64,000 nt of DNA from Sediminivirga luteola (GTDB taxonomy: Bacteria; Actinomycetota; Actinomycetes; Actinomycetales; Brevibacteriaceae). Position numbers and translations under genes: made by a program. The notes under the pieces are model-generated. The model had not been told where the DNA came from. It worked only from the letters and a program-made list of their open reading frames with translations, and did no database searches. Below are positions 35,866 through 43,550 of the stretch, piece by piece; positions within the stretch are counted from its first letter, which is position 1; every line of letters starts with the position of its first letter. Where the stretch lies: assembly GCF_014639315.1 (NCBI RefSeq), contig NZ_BMFY01000004.1:62001-126000 (forward strand), written 5' to 3'.

Positions 35866-37137
35866 ATGACTCAGGAGAAATCCGCCAGCCCGCCACCGGC
35901 AGCCGAGGCCGGGATCGAATCGCCGCGCGGTTTCGGGCGGCTGCTCAAGCGGTCCGGGCCGGCGTTCCTCGCCGGCGGACTGAACATCGGCTCGGCAACC
36001 GTCACCAACAGCGTGCTGCTGGCCTCGGCAACCGGGTTCGTCTTCGGCTGGGTGTTCATCCCGGCGGTCCTGGCCACCTATGCCGCCACGCTGGTCTGCG
36101 TGCGGATCACGGCCGTGGCGCAGCGCGATCCCATCGACGCGATCCGCACCTTCGTCAACCCCGCCGTCGGCGTCATCAACGGCGTCGCGATCATCCTGGT
36201 GAACCTGGTGTTCTTCGCTGTGAACGCCGTGCTGGCCGGCGCCGCCCTGAACGCGTTGATCCCCGCCGTCCCCACGCGGCTGTGGGCCGGCATCGCGATC
36301 GTCATCACGGCTGTCCTGGCTCTGCTGCCGGGCCGCATCGGCGTGGTGTCCTCGATGCTCAAGTGGCTGATCATCGGACTCGCCTTGGCATATCTGGCCT
36401 CGCTGTTCGTCGTGCCGGTGGATTGGCTGGGCTTCCTCCAGCACACCTTCACGCCCACCCTCCCGACGTCACAGGCCGAAGTGCTGCTCTTCACCGCCGT
36501 GCTCGGGTCGGCCCTGGCCATCAATGTTCCCGTCGCCCAGGCCTATGCCAGTCGCGCCAGCGGCTACGGCCCGGCCACGCTGCGCCTCGCGCGCTTCGAG
36601 ACCGGGGCCGCGAATCTCATCCTGTTCTTCGTCCAGATCGCGGTGCTCGCCGTTGTCGCTTCGACGCTGTTCCCCCAGGGGCTGGAAGTGACCTCGGCCC
36701 TGGCGGCGGCATCCGCGCTGGAGCCCATCGCCGGCCCCTTCGCCACCGCGCTGTTCGCTCTGGGCCTGCTGGGCGCGTGCATCTCCACCCTCATCGTCCA
36801 GACGCAAGTGACGGGCTACGTCACCGCTGATCTGCTGGGGTGGGACCGGGACCTCGGGTCGCGGCGCTTCAAGATCGTCCAGGTGGTCATGCTGGGCGCT
36901 GGACTGCTCATCCCGCTGCTGAACCTCGACCCGTTCTCGTGGACACCCTGGGGCGCCGCGTTCAACTCGACCTTCATGCCGATCGGCATCGCCACCTGGT
37001 GGTACCTGGCGAACAAGACATCCATCATGGGGCGGTACCGCGCCGGCGTGGGCCTGAACATCCTGATCGGCGTCGCCATGCTGATCGCCACCACCGCGGC
37101 GCTCAGGTTCTGGTACGTCACGCTGTTCGGCGGCTGA
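35866..37137 (+). CDS. Nramp-like membrane transporter lacking metal-site motifs
   Basis: The 423-residue protein has about eleven transmembrane helices and opens like Nramp carriers (FGRLLKRSGPAFLAGGLNIG, then SATVTNSVLL). The Nramp metal-binding motifs DPGN (helix 1) and MPH (helix 6) are absent: helix 1 reads NIGSAT and helix 6 reads INVPVAQAYAS. It is therefore probably an APC-fold carrier for an organic compound, perhaps the substrate of this cluster. The start follows AAGGAGGAG. Confidence 0.75.
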   Translation: MTQEKSASPPPAAEAGIESPRGFGRLLKRSGPAFLAGGLNIGSATVTNSVLLASATGFVFGWVFIPAVLATYAATLVCVRITAVAQRDPIDAIRTFVNPAVGVINGVAIILVNLVFFAVNAVLAGAALNALIPAVPTRLWAGIAIVITAVLALLPGRIGVVSSMLKWLIIGLALAYLASLFVVPVDWLGFLQHTFTPTLPTSQAEVLLFTAVLGSALAINVPVAQAYASRASGYGPATLRLARFETGAANLILFFVQIAVLAVVASTLFPQGLEVTSALAAASALEPIAGPFATALFALGLLGACISTLIVQTQVTGYVTADLLGWDRDLGSRRFKIVQVVMLGAGLLIPLLNLDPFSWTPWGAAFNSTFMPIGIATWWYLANKTSIMGRYRAGVGLNILIGVAMLIATTAALRFWYVTLFGG

Positions 37138-37224
37138 GGCGAGCCCGCCCCACCCGCTCTCCCCGGTCCTGCGCCCACCCCTCTCTCCCTGTTCCTGTCA
37201 GTCCCGTCCCATCGAAGGAGCCCT

Positions 37225-38073
37225 ATGCGCATCGCGAACCTGCACGGCCGTCTCGTCCTCCTGACCACCTCCGGTGCACTGGATGTGCATGAGGCCAGCG
37301 AAGGCCGTTTTCCCAGCGACCCTCAGGAGGTCTATACCGACTGGGAGGCGTTCCGCTCGTGGGCACGAAATCAAGACCCCGCTCCCCCGGCCGAGACGTC
37401 CCCGGAGGAATACGGTCTTCCCGTCCCGGCGCCGCGGCAGATCTTCGCCATCGGGCTGAACTACATCGACCACGCGATGGAGTCGGGAGTGGAGCCGCCG
37501 GAGGTGCCGCCGGTGTTCACCAAGTTCGCCTCCAGCCTGACCGGGCCGTCTGGTGAGATCGTGCTGCCGGGCGAGACGGTGGACTGGGAGGTCGAGCTGG
37601 TCGCGGTGATCGGCCGCGGCGGGCGTGGGATTCCCGCCGGGCAGGCATGGGAGCACATCGCCGGGCTGGCGGTGGGGCAGGACCTCTCCGAGCGGACCGT
37701 GCAGCTGCGCCCGCCGTCCCCGCAGTTCAGCCTGGGCAAGTCCTATGCGGGCTTCGGTCCGGTCGGGCCGGTCGTGGTGAGCCCGGACGAGTTCGCCGAT
37801 CCCGACGACCTCGAGGTCGTATGCCGGGTCAACGGCGAGGTCGTGCAGCACGCACGGACGTCGTCGATGATCTTCAGCATTCCCCAGCTCGTGGAGCACC
37901 TGTCCGGGGTGGCCGAGCTGCTGCCGGGGGACATCATCTTTACCGGCACACCGGCGGGCGTGGGCCTGGGTTGCACGCCTCCGTCGTACCTGCGTGCCGG
38001 GGACGTGCTCGAGACACGGATCGCCGGGATCGGTACGATGCGGCACACCATGGTGCGAGGCGCAGCGGGATGA
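37225..38073 (+). CDS. Fumarylacetoacetate hydrolase family protein
   Basis: The 282-residue protein has the FAH fold: QIFAIGLNYIDHAMESG, the metal ligands in VDWEVELVAVIGRGGRGI, GQDLSERTVQ, KSYAGFGPVGPVVV, and DIIFTGTPAGVGLGCTPP. Members hydrolyse or decarboxylate acylpyruvate-type 1,3-dicarbonyls at the end of ring-catabolic pathways. The start follows GAAGGAG. Presence here argues that the cluster degrades a ring compound to an acylpyruvate. Confidence 0.9.
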   Translation: MRIANLHGRLVLLTTSGALDVHEASEGRFPSDPQEVYTDWEAFRSWARNQDPAPPAETSPEEYGLPVPAPRQIFAIGLNYIDHAMESGVEPPEVPPVFTKFASSLTGPSGEIVLPGETVDWEVELVAVIGRGGRGIPAGQAWEHIAGLAVGQDLSERTVQLRPPSPQFSLGKSYAGFGPVGPVVVSPDEFADPDDLEVVCRVNGEVVQHARTSSMIFSIPQLVEHLSGVAELLPGDIIFTGTPAGVGLGCTPPSYLRAGDVLETRIAGIGTMRHTMVRGAAG

Positions 38074-38783
38074 CCCACCTGCCGAACGCCTGGGACAACG
38101 GCCGCGACCCCGGACTGGCCGGTGCCGGGATGATGGTCTACGCGATGGACATCGCTGCCGAGGACGTCGCACTCTTCGAGCAGTGGTACACGCACGAGCA
38201 TCTGCCCGAACGCGTGGGAATCCCCGGGTTCCGGCGCGGTCGCCGCTACACCCGGCAACCCGGTTCTTCCGGTCAGGAGCACCTGACGATCTACGAGACC
38301 GCGGATGCCACAGTGTTCGCCTCGCAACCGTACCTGGACCGGCTCGATGCGCCGACGCCGCTCACGCAGCAGGTGGTGCCGAGGTTCGTCAACGGACGGC
38401 GGGTCGTCGTCGAGGTGGTCTACTCACACGGGGGGATCGCCGGCCGGGAACTGACCCTCGCGCGCTTCTCCCCCGCTTCCGAGGCCACCACCGGGGCTGC
38501 GGAGGTCTGGAATGGCACGGTGAGGGACGCGCTGCGGGACGATCCTGGGATCTTGGGCATCCACATCGCGCGGCCGGATCCGGCGGCGACCCAGGCCAAG
38601 GCCGCCACATCCGAGGGCCGGGGCGCATCGGAGGCGGCTCCGGAGGACGCCTGGCTGCTGCTCGTCGAGGGAACCGCGGGGACCACAGCGGCGGCGCAGC
38701 GCTTGACCGCGAGTCCGGCAGTCGAGGCGGTCACCGAGATCAGCACCTACGACCTGCTCATGACGCTGCTGCCGCAGAGCTGA
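38070..38783 (+). CDS. Dimeric alpha/beta-barrel protein (EthD/DUF4286-like)
   Basis: The 237-residue protein starts with an ATGA overlap on the FAH gene. Its first half, MMVYAMDIAAEDVALFEQWY, THEHLPERVGIPGFRRGRRY and then LTIYETADATVFASQPYLD, is the ferredoxin-like dimeric barrel seen in EthD and DUF4286 proteins, which often bind small ring compounds or act as monooxygenases or cyclases. A second similar half follows after residue 115. The exact role is unknown. It is the last gene of the catabolic operon. Confidence 0.7.
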   Translation: MTHLPNAWDNGRDPGLAGAGMMVYAMDIAAEDVALFEQWYTHEHLPERVGIPGFRRGRRYTRQPGSSGQEHLTIYETADATVFASQPYLDRLDAPTPLTQQVVPRFVNGRRVVVEVVYSHGGIAGRELTLARFSPASEATTGAAEVWNGTVRDALRDDPGILGIHIARPDPAATQAKAATSEGRGASEAAPEDAWLLLVEGTAGTTAAAQRLTASPAVEAVTEISTYDLLMTLLPQS

Positions 38784-38864
38784 CCGCCCCGTATGGGGGG
38801 AAGTCCCTGGTGCGCGGGGCCTGCGTCCGATGAGCGGGGCCGGGCCGCCGCGTATCGTGGGGTC
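38784..38864 (+). promoter_or_regulatory. Promoter region before corC-like gene
   Basis: TATCGT (38852-38857) lies near the end of this short gap, six bases ahead of an ATG at 38865 that opens a ten-codon leader frame rather than the main gene. Confidence 0.5.
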
Positions 38865-38897
38865 ATGGACGTCGTTCTCCCGGGGCCACGGCGATGA
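38865..38897 (+). CDS. Ten-residue leader peptide upstream of corC-like gene
   Basis: The frame [10 protein letters not shown] starts exactly six bases after the TATCGT hexamer, so a leaderless transcript would begin at its ATG. Its TGA overlaps the ATG of the following gene (ATGA at 38894-38897), so ribosomes finishing it could re-initiate directly. Evidence is positional only. Confidence 0.5.
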   Translation: MDVVLPGPRR

Positions 38898-40189
38898 TCG
38901 AGCATCTTCTCGTCAACGTCCTCCTGGTCGTGCTGTTCGTGCTGATCGGCGGGGTGTTCGCCGCCACCGAGATGGCGCTGGTGACGCTCCGGGACAGCCA
39001 GGTCGATGCGCTCGCCACGCGCGGCAAGCGCGGGTCGAAGGTCGCGACGCTGGCGCGCAGCCCCAATACGTTCCTCTCGGCGGTGCAGATCGGCGTGACC
39101 GTCGCCGGGTTCTTCTCCGCCGCCTATGGCGCCTCGTCGATCGCGCCGTCGGTCGCGCCGGTCCTGATGCGGGCAGGTGTGCCGGAGACCGTGGCGGGCA
39201 CCGCCGCGACCATCGTGCTGACCCTGCTGATCGCGTATCTGTCCCTGGTGCTGGGTGAACTCGTGCCCAAGCGGCTGGCGATCCAGCGCAATGCCGCGTT
39301 CGCCTACGCCGTGGCGCCCGTCCTTGGCGGGTTCGCCACGCTGATGCGGCCGGTGATCTGGCTGCTGTCCGTCTCCACCGACGCCGTGGTGCGGCTGCTC
39401 GGTGGCGACCCGGACACCAAGGCGCAGGGCATGACGCACGACGAGCTCCGCTCCATCGTCTCCACCCACGAGGGGCTGCCGGAGGACGAGCGGCGGATGC
39501 TCGGCGATGTGCTGACCATCCGCGACCGGCAGCTCTCGGAGGTGATGACTCCGCGGCCAGATGTGATCGCGCTGGAAAGCGGGCAGAGCATCGCCCAGGC
39601 GCTCGCCCAGGTCGAGGGCATGCCGTATTCGCGCTATCCGGTGACCGAGGCCTCCATCGACGACATCATCGGCTTCGTCCACGTCCGGGACCTGCTGGAA
39701 CAGGCCATCGCCGATGATTCCCGGCCGTTGTCGTCGGCGGTACGCGACCTCCCGTACTTCCCGGCCTCCGCCCGGGTGCTCCCGACGTTGACGGCGATGC
39801 GGGCGGCCAACCGGCACATCGCGGTCGTCATCGACGAGTACGGCGGCACCGACGGCATCGTCACGATGGAGGATCTGATCGAGGAGGTCGTCGGGGAGAT
39901 CTTCGACGAGTACGACACGGAGGTCCAGCCGCACACCACCGCGGAAGGCGACGATATCGTCGACGCCCGGCTCAACCTGCAGGACTTCGCCGAGGCCACC
40001 GGCATCGAGCTCGAACGCGGCACCTACGACACCGTGGCCGGTTACGTGACGGCACGGCTAGGACGGCTCGCCCGGGTCGGTGACGCCGTGGACGTCGGCG
40101 AGGCCACCTTGAAGGTCACCACCGTCGACCACCGCCGCATCGCCGAGGTCGCCGTCATCCGGCACGGCGGGCCGCAGACCACCACGTAG
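38894..40189 (+). CDS. CNNM/CorC family hemolysin-like transporter
   Basis: The 431-residue protein has an N-terminal DUF21/CNNM domain with four hydrophobic segments ([55 protein letters not shown], and a fourth near 150-170). Two CBS repeats follow ([13 protein letters not shown] and [20 protein letters not shown]), then a CorC_HlyC domain. Such proteins are linked to Mg/Co efflux or Mg homeostasis. Translation may be coupled to a ten-codon leader. Confidence 0.92.
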   Translation: MIEHLLVNVLLVVLFVLIGGVFAATEMALVTLRDSQVDALATRGKRGSKVATLARSPNTFLSAVQIGVTVAGFFSAAYGASSIAPSVAPVLMRAGVPETVAGTAATIVLTLLIAYLSLVLGELVPKRLAIQRNAAFAYAVAPVLGGFATLMRPVIWLLSVSTDAVVRLLGGDPDTKAQGMTHDELRSIVSTHEGLPEDERRMLGDVLTIRDRQLSEVMTPRPDVIALESGQSIAQALAQVEGMPYSRYPVTEASIDDIIGFVHVRDLLEQAIADDSRPLSSAVRDLPYFPASARVLPTLTAMRAANRHIAVVIDEYGGTDGIVTMEDLIEEVVGEIFDEYDTEVQPHTTAEGDDIVDARLNLQDFAEATGIELERGTYDTVAGYVTARLGRLARVGDAVDVGEATLKVTTVDHRRIAEVAVIRHGGPQTTT

Positions 40190-40274
40190 GACCGGCCCCG
40201 GACCATCGGCTGGAGAATCGTCGTGCTAGTTGTGGGCAGACAGTGTGGTGCCGCATGAAGCTACGCTGTGCTGC

Positions 40275-40541
40275 ATGGATACGATCACGCATCGTGACCT
40301 TAGCGACCGCTGCGTTGAGGTGCTGCGACGGGTCGAAGCAGGAGAATCGCTGCAGGTGACCGACAACAACCGCCCGGTGGCCAGGATTGCACCGGTCGGT
40401 GGGACTGTTCTTCACGATCTCATCGCTCGCGGTCAGGCGAGGCCCGCGCGCTCAGGCCTGGCCGCATTGCGCTCGCTCCGGCGGGCTCAGGCGGACCGCA
40501 CGACCGCCACGATCATCGAGGACGCCCGCGGCCAGTGGTGA
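40275..40541 (+). CDS. Phd/YefM family antitoxin, toxin lost
   Basis: The 88-residue protein begins MDTITHRDLSDRCVEVLRRV, then LQVTDNNRPVARIAPV, a Phd/YefM DNA-binding fold, with a basic toxin-binding tail (LAALRSLRRAQADRTTATII). TACGCT lies seven bases before the ATG. A VapC frame begins at the overlapping GTGA but is broken at once, so this antitoxin is orphaned. Confidence 0.88.
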   Translation: MDTITHRDLSDRCVEVLRRVEAGESLQVTDNNRPVARIAPVGGTVLHDLIARGQARPARSGLAALRSLRRAQADRTTATIIEDARGQW

Positions 40542-40600
40542 CCACCGTATAGCTCGACACGGAGTCCGCGCTACACGGGTTGCCGGGATCCGGGTGAACG
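40538..40600 (+). pseudogene. VapC toxin remnant with early nonsense codon
   Basis: The frame starting at the GTG that overlaps the antitoxin stop reads MTTV-stop-LDTESALHG. Intact VapC proteins commonly begin MTTVYLDTSAL, so a Tyr codon has apparently become TAG (40550-40552). PIN homology ends within about 15 codons as unrelated DNA begins. Confidence 0.7.
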
Positions 40601-40628
40601 CACCCACGTAGCGCCGAACGCGCCAGAC

Positions 40629-40682
40629 TCAGCGGACAATGTCCACCAAGCCCAGGCGGGCGGCACGGATCAGCACCTGCAT
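40629..40682 (-). pseudogene. Remnant of the 3' end of a NarL-type response regulator
   Basis: The minus strand encodes MQVLIRAARLGLVDIVR and a stop, nearly the same as the last residues of the intact regulator at 46486-47145 (VQVLIHAARLGLVDIVR). The upstream part of that gene is absent. It indicates that a second regulator gene once lay here or that its 3' end was copied. Confidence 0.85.
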
Positions 40683-40685
40683 CCG

Positions 40686-40855
40686 ACTGCGCTCCGCAAG
40701 AGGAGCAAGCGCTCCCTGCGGCTCGTACGCACGTAGCCGGACACTGCTCCGCACTCAATAGACGAAAGTCGATCAGCAAAGATACTTTCGTCGATGCGCG
40801 GCCCTCGACCGAGTCGTAACCTGGGCGCAGAGGCGAAGCCGGACAGCGACAGATC
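40686..40855. repeat. Duplicated regulatory segment, copy A
   Basis: About 170 bp are nearly identical to 42661-42830 (constant offset 1975, only a handful of mismatches). The segment contains a long inverted repeat of the cluster's operator family, so it is a duplicated promoter/operator block rather than coding DNA. Confidence 0.9.
40755..40798. promoter_or_regulatory. Operator-like inverted repeat, site 1
   Basis: GACGAAAGT (40761-40769) and ACTTTCGTC (40784-40792) form a perfect 9-bp inverted repeat around a 14-base spacer. The right arm extends to ACTTTCGTCGATGCG, the sequence shared by four sites in this cluster. It precedes the frameshifted secreted-peptide gene. Confidence 0.75.
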
Positions 40856-40982
40856 ACCGGCATTATTGCGGCTGAAAGTGCTGTATTCAACGAACAAGCT
40901 CAGCATGATGACTCTGCACGCGACTCCTGCGACCCTCTCATTCAAGTGACACCAAACTGCAAAGGAACAGGACTCATCAAAG

Positions 40983-41283
40983 GTGCAGCATCTACGACTG
41001 GCGGTGATTCTCCTCGGGCTCCGCAGCGCTCGGTGCAGCCGCCCCGGTACTTACTGCGGCACCTGCCCTGACTGTTGACGAACCCACGTCAGGCAGGTCT
41101 TGCAACAGTCAGGTGGCGATTTCTTCTAGTACCAAAAGCAAAACAACTCACAGCATGAACAACGAAGAAATGGCGCAAGCTTTACAGGCGGGCGATATTC
41201 AACAACCCGCCGCCTCGATTCCCGTCGAAGTCGCTATCAGGTCACAATCTGGTCGCGATCCCCGGGTAACGAGCCGCAACTAA
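40983..41283 (+). pseudogene. Frameshifted gene for a secreted peptide
   Basis: The GTG frame reads MQHLRLAVILLG. Near 41013-41019 the frame must shift by one base to continue as SGSAALGAAAPVLTAAPALT, completing a signal peptide, and then to about 70 residues with one Cys (TSGRSCNSQVAIS...) up to a TAA at 41281. No family is recognised. Either the gene is broken by a one-base change or the match is fortuitous. Confidence 0.45.
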
Positions 41284-41346
41284 CTCCTCAGGCCGCATTT
41301 TGGGGCGATCGCACCTACACGACCATAGAGAGAATGTGAGATCAAT

Positions 41347-42144
41347 ATGAAGAGATTCGCACTGGCCGCTGCGGGGTGCTCACTCGCACTCCTCGGCGCC
41401 ACTCCAGCTCAAGCCGCGGCTCCGGTCGGGGAATCCATCGACTACTCCATAAGCGTAGACGAGGTCGAATCGTTCCTTCTCGAACAGGGCGTCGAGCAGG
41501 ACGTCGTGGATGACCTTGTCGAATCCGTCGAGGACGGCGACCCCATTGGAAGCCTCGCTGGGCTCGATCCTATCGATGAGACTACTACACGTAAAAACGA
41601 TCTCGTCATCACCACGGAAACCTTCGAGGATGGCTCGGTTGAAGTCACGACCTTAGAGCAACCAATCCTCGAAGAAAACGACGATTCAGCCGAGCCCCCT
41701 GCACCTTCAGTCGCAAATAAACACGACCACTGGGCAGTCGGTGCGAGCTTTTCTCCGGCTAACCACCCTGGCGCGTTCGAAGCAAGTACAGTCGGCAGCA
41801 TCAAGGATTGCAAGGTCTCCAGCGGCAGTGGGTTCAAGTCCTACAAAAACTGTGTAGTTCAGCGGAACTCCGCCACTGCAAACATATCATTCCGCGCCTC
41901 TTACACAATAGTAAACAAGGGCAATGACTACATCTCCACGATCGGGCAGGCAGGGCACCGCTGCTTCGCCGCATCTTGCAGCAACGTGAAATCCCGCATC
42001 ATCAAGAAGAACGAGTCGAGCACCGGGAAGGCAGTCGCGCGCGCGTCGATGGATGTTACCCTGGCGGGTGGCATCGCATCCAGGAGCTTCTGGGTACAGC
42101 TGGAAGTAGGCGGCAACAAGGCCGTCGCGAGGAATGGTGGGTGA
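41347..42144 (+). CDS. Secreted protein of unknown function with four cysteines
   Basis: The 265-residue protein has a classic signal peptide (MKRFALAAAGCSLALLGATP, AQAAA). A strongly acidic propeptide-like part covers residues 25-120 (DEVESFLLEQGVEQDVVDDL...). A basic C-terminal domain (125-265) has Cys155, Cys169, Cys206 and Cys211, suitable for two disulfides, and several Lys/Arg. GC content is visibly below the neighbours. Its stop overlaps the start of a small membrane protein, as in bacteriocin/immunity pairs, but no family is recognised. Confidence 0.8.
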   Translation: MKRFALAAAGCSLALLGATPAQAAAPVGESIDYSISVDEVESFLLEQGVEQDVVDDLVESVEDGDPIGSLAGLDPIDETTTRKNDLVITTETFEDGSVEVTTLEQPILEENDDSAEPPAPSVANKHDHWAVGASFSPANHPGAFEASTVGSIKDCKVSSGSGFKSYKNCVVQRNSATANISFRASYTIVNKGNDYISTIGQAGHRCFAASCSNVKSRIIKKNESSTGKAVARASMDVTLAGGIASRSFWVQLEVGGNKAVARNGG

Positions 42145-42401
42145 CTGTGCGTAAAGTTCACGCCAGCGAAATATCCGACAGCGACCCGGGCTTCCCTCCA
42201 ATTGCGGACATCGCCTTTTGGGGGATGGGCTTTATCGCAATTGTTTTGATGATTGCGATGATTGCCGTTGTTGTAAAGTCAGGGGCTTCGCCGCTTGAAA
42301 AGATTCTACTAACGGCACTCGTCCTCCTCGCTCCTGTTTTGGGAAGTATCATTGCCGCTGCTATACTGATATCGCGAAGGGGATCGAGAACGCTTACCTA
42401 A
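42141..42401 (+). CDS. Small membrane protein, putative immunity partner
   Basis: The GTG at 42141 overlaps the preceding stop (GTGA). A second GTG two codons later is possible. The 86-residue product has two helices (IAFWGMGFIAIVLMIAMIAV and ILLTALVLLAPVLGSIIAAA) and a basic end (SRRGSRTLT). The second helix recalls the PLDc_N two-helix module found in some immunity proteins. The coupling to a secreted protein suggests protection of the producer, which is inference. Lower GC than the flanks. Confidence 0.7.
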   Translation: MTVRKVHASEISDSDPGFPPIADIAFWGMGFIAIVLMIAMIAVVVKSGASPLEKILLTALVLLAPVLGSIIAAAILISRRGSRTLT

Positions 42402-42484
42402 GGCGAACTCCGCCAAGATGCGTCGGTTAGCAAAGAAACGCATCAGCCAAGCTAAATTCTTCAATCCCACTGAGGAATAGAGAA
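42402..42484. other. Short spacer before terminator
   Basis: No gene is seen. This is the trailer of the secreted-protein operon. Confidence 0.3.
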
Positions 42485-42531
42485 GGTAGCAGTACCCACT
42501 AACGCTGGCCTGGTGGGTACTGCTACCTTTT
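42485..42531 (+). terminator. Strong intrinsic terminator
   Basis: A perfect 15-bp stem GGTAGCAGTACCCAC (42485-42499) / GTGGGTACTGCTACC (42513-42527) with a 13-base loop is followed by TTTT. It closes the secreted protein and membrane protein operon and insulates the next promoter. Confidence 0.92.
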
Positions 42532-42660
42532 GCTCCTCGCACAACCTGAGCCGGAGCCGGCAACATCGCCACGTCCACCCAGGTGACAACCCAACTGACT
42601 ACCTTTCCTCAGGCTTGGTGCCCAAAAACCGGGGTCAAGGCCCATAGGACGCACGTCACG

Positions 42661-42830
42661 CCTGCGTTCCGTAAGAGGAGCATGCGCTCCCCGCGACTCG
42701 TACGCACGTAGCCGGACACTGCTCCGCACTCAATAGACGAAAGTCGATCAGCAAAGATACTTTCGTCGATGCGCGGCCCTCGACCGAGTCCTAACCTGGG
42801 CGCAGAGGCGAAGCCGGACAACGACAGATC
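42661..42830. repeat. Duplicated regulatory segment, copy B
   Basis: Nearly identical to 40686-40855 over about 170 bp. It lies upstream of the lipoprotein-adaptor-ABC operon and includes operator-like site 2. Confidence 0.9.
42730..42773. promoter_or_regulatory. Operator-like inverted repeat, site 2
   Basis: GACGAAAGT (42736-42744) and ACTTTCGTC (42759-42767) with a 14-base spacer. The right arm continues as in the other sites to ACTTTCGTCGATGCG. The downstream gene starts about 190 bases later, leaving room for a leader. Confidence 0.75.
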
Positions 42831-42965
42831 GTCCGCGCCATCGCGGCCGGAAGCGACTCCAACTGGAAGAGCTGTATCAAACGATCACGAGCGGCGCGAC
42901 AGCTTTTCAGTGACCCCTGCAGCCTTCTGATTTCAGTGACACCCGCTCCTGACCCTGGAGATTCC

Positions 42966-43550
42966 ATGGCTCCTCCGTTTCTCGCGTTCGCACCTCCGGC
43001 ACCTGCCCTCGCAGTGTCCGGGATACTGCTGCTCGGCCTTTCCGCGTGCACCGCGGAGGGGACCATCGCGGGCGACTGGACCGAACCGGAATGGATGGTG
43101 AACCAGGCCGCCGACCGGGAGAACTTCGTCCTCGAACTCCAGGCATGCATGGACGGGCTCGGCTGGGACAGAGAGGTCGACGAATACGGTGGTTCTCCCG
43201 ACCCGTTCTTCGACACTGAAGAAATGAGTCGATTCGATTCCGACAAGGACGCCTGCCTCATTCAGATGGGAATCGATCTCGAAGCGGTCAGATCTGGTCC
43301 CACAGTTGAGTCCCTCAGCACTCGGTACGCGCAGGAACTCGACGTTCGCGAATGCCTGATCGCACAGGGTATCGAGATGGAATCCGAACCCCCGTCGGAA
43401 GACGAGTTCATCGAAGAAGGGCTCTCCTCCGATGACAGCGGCGAGGCCTGGTGGGCCTACGGCGACCCCGCAGTGATCGCAGCAGGCCCGGAACGGAACG
43501 CGGAACTCCTCACCGTGTGCCCCGAGCCCTGGGTGTTCGGCGCGGAATGA
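42966..43550 (+). CDS. Lipoprotein of unknown function
   Basis: The ATG at 42966 follows CTGGAG and gives 194 residues. An earlier in-frame GTG at 42936 is less likely. A lipoprotein signal ends at LLLGLSAC with Cys28 as the lipidated residue. The mature part is acidic and has four more cysteines in repeated contexts (QACMDGLG, DACLIQMG, RECLIAQG, TVCPEPW). No family is recognised. The stop overlaps the next start (ATGA), so it is coupled to the adaptor and transporter genes. Confidence 0.82.
   Translation: MAPPFLAFAPPAPALAVSGILLLGLSACTAEGTIAGDWTEPEWMVNQAADRENFVLELQACMDGLGWDREVDEYGGSPDPFFDTEEMSRFDSDKDACLIQMGIDLEAVRSGPTVESLSTRYAQELDVRECLIAQGIEMESEPPSEDEFIEEGLSSDDSGEAWWAYGDPAVIAAGPERNAELLTVCPEPWVFGAE

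Noticed and set aside
40513-40945. Minus-strand frames over duplicated segment A and matching frames over segment B
   Set aside because: The two copies keep the DNA nearly identical but give differing, family-less proteins. The conserved feature is the inverted repeat, so I treat it as regulatory DNA.
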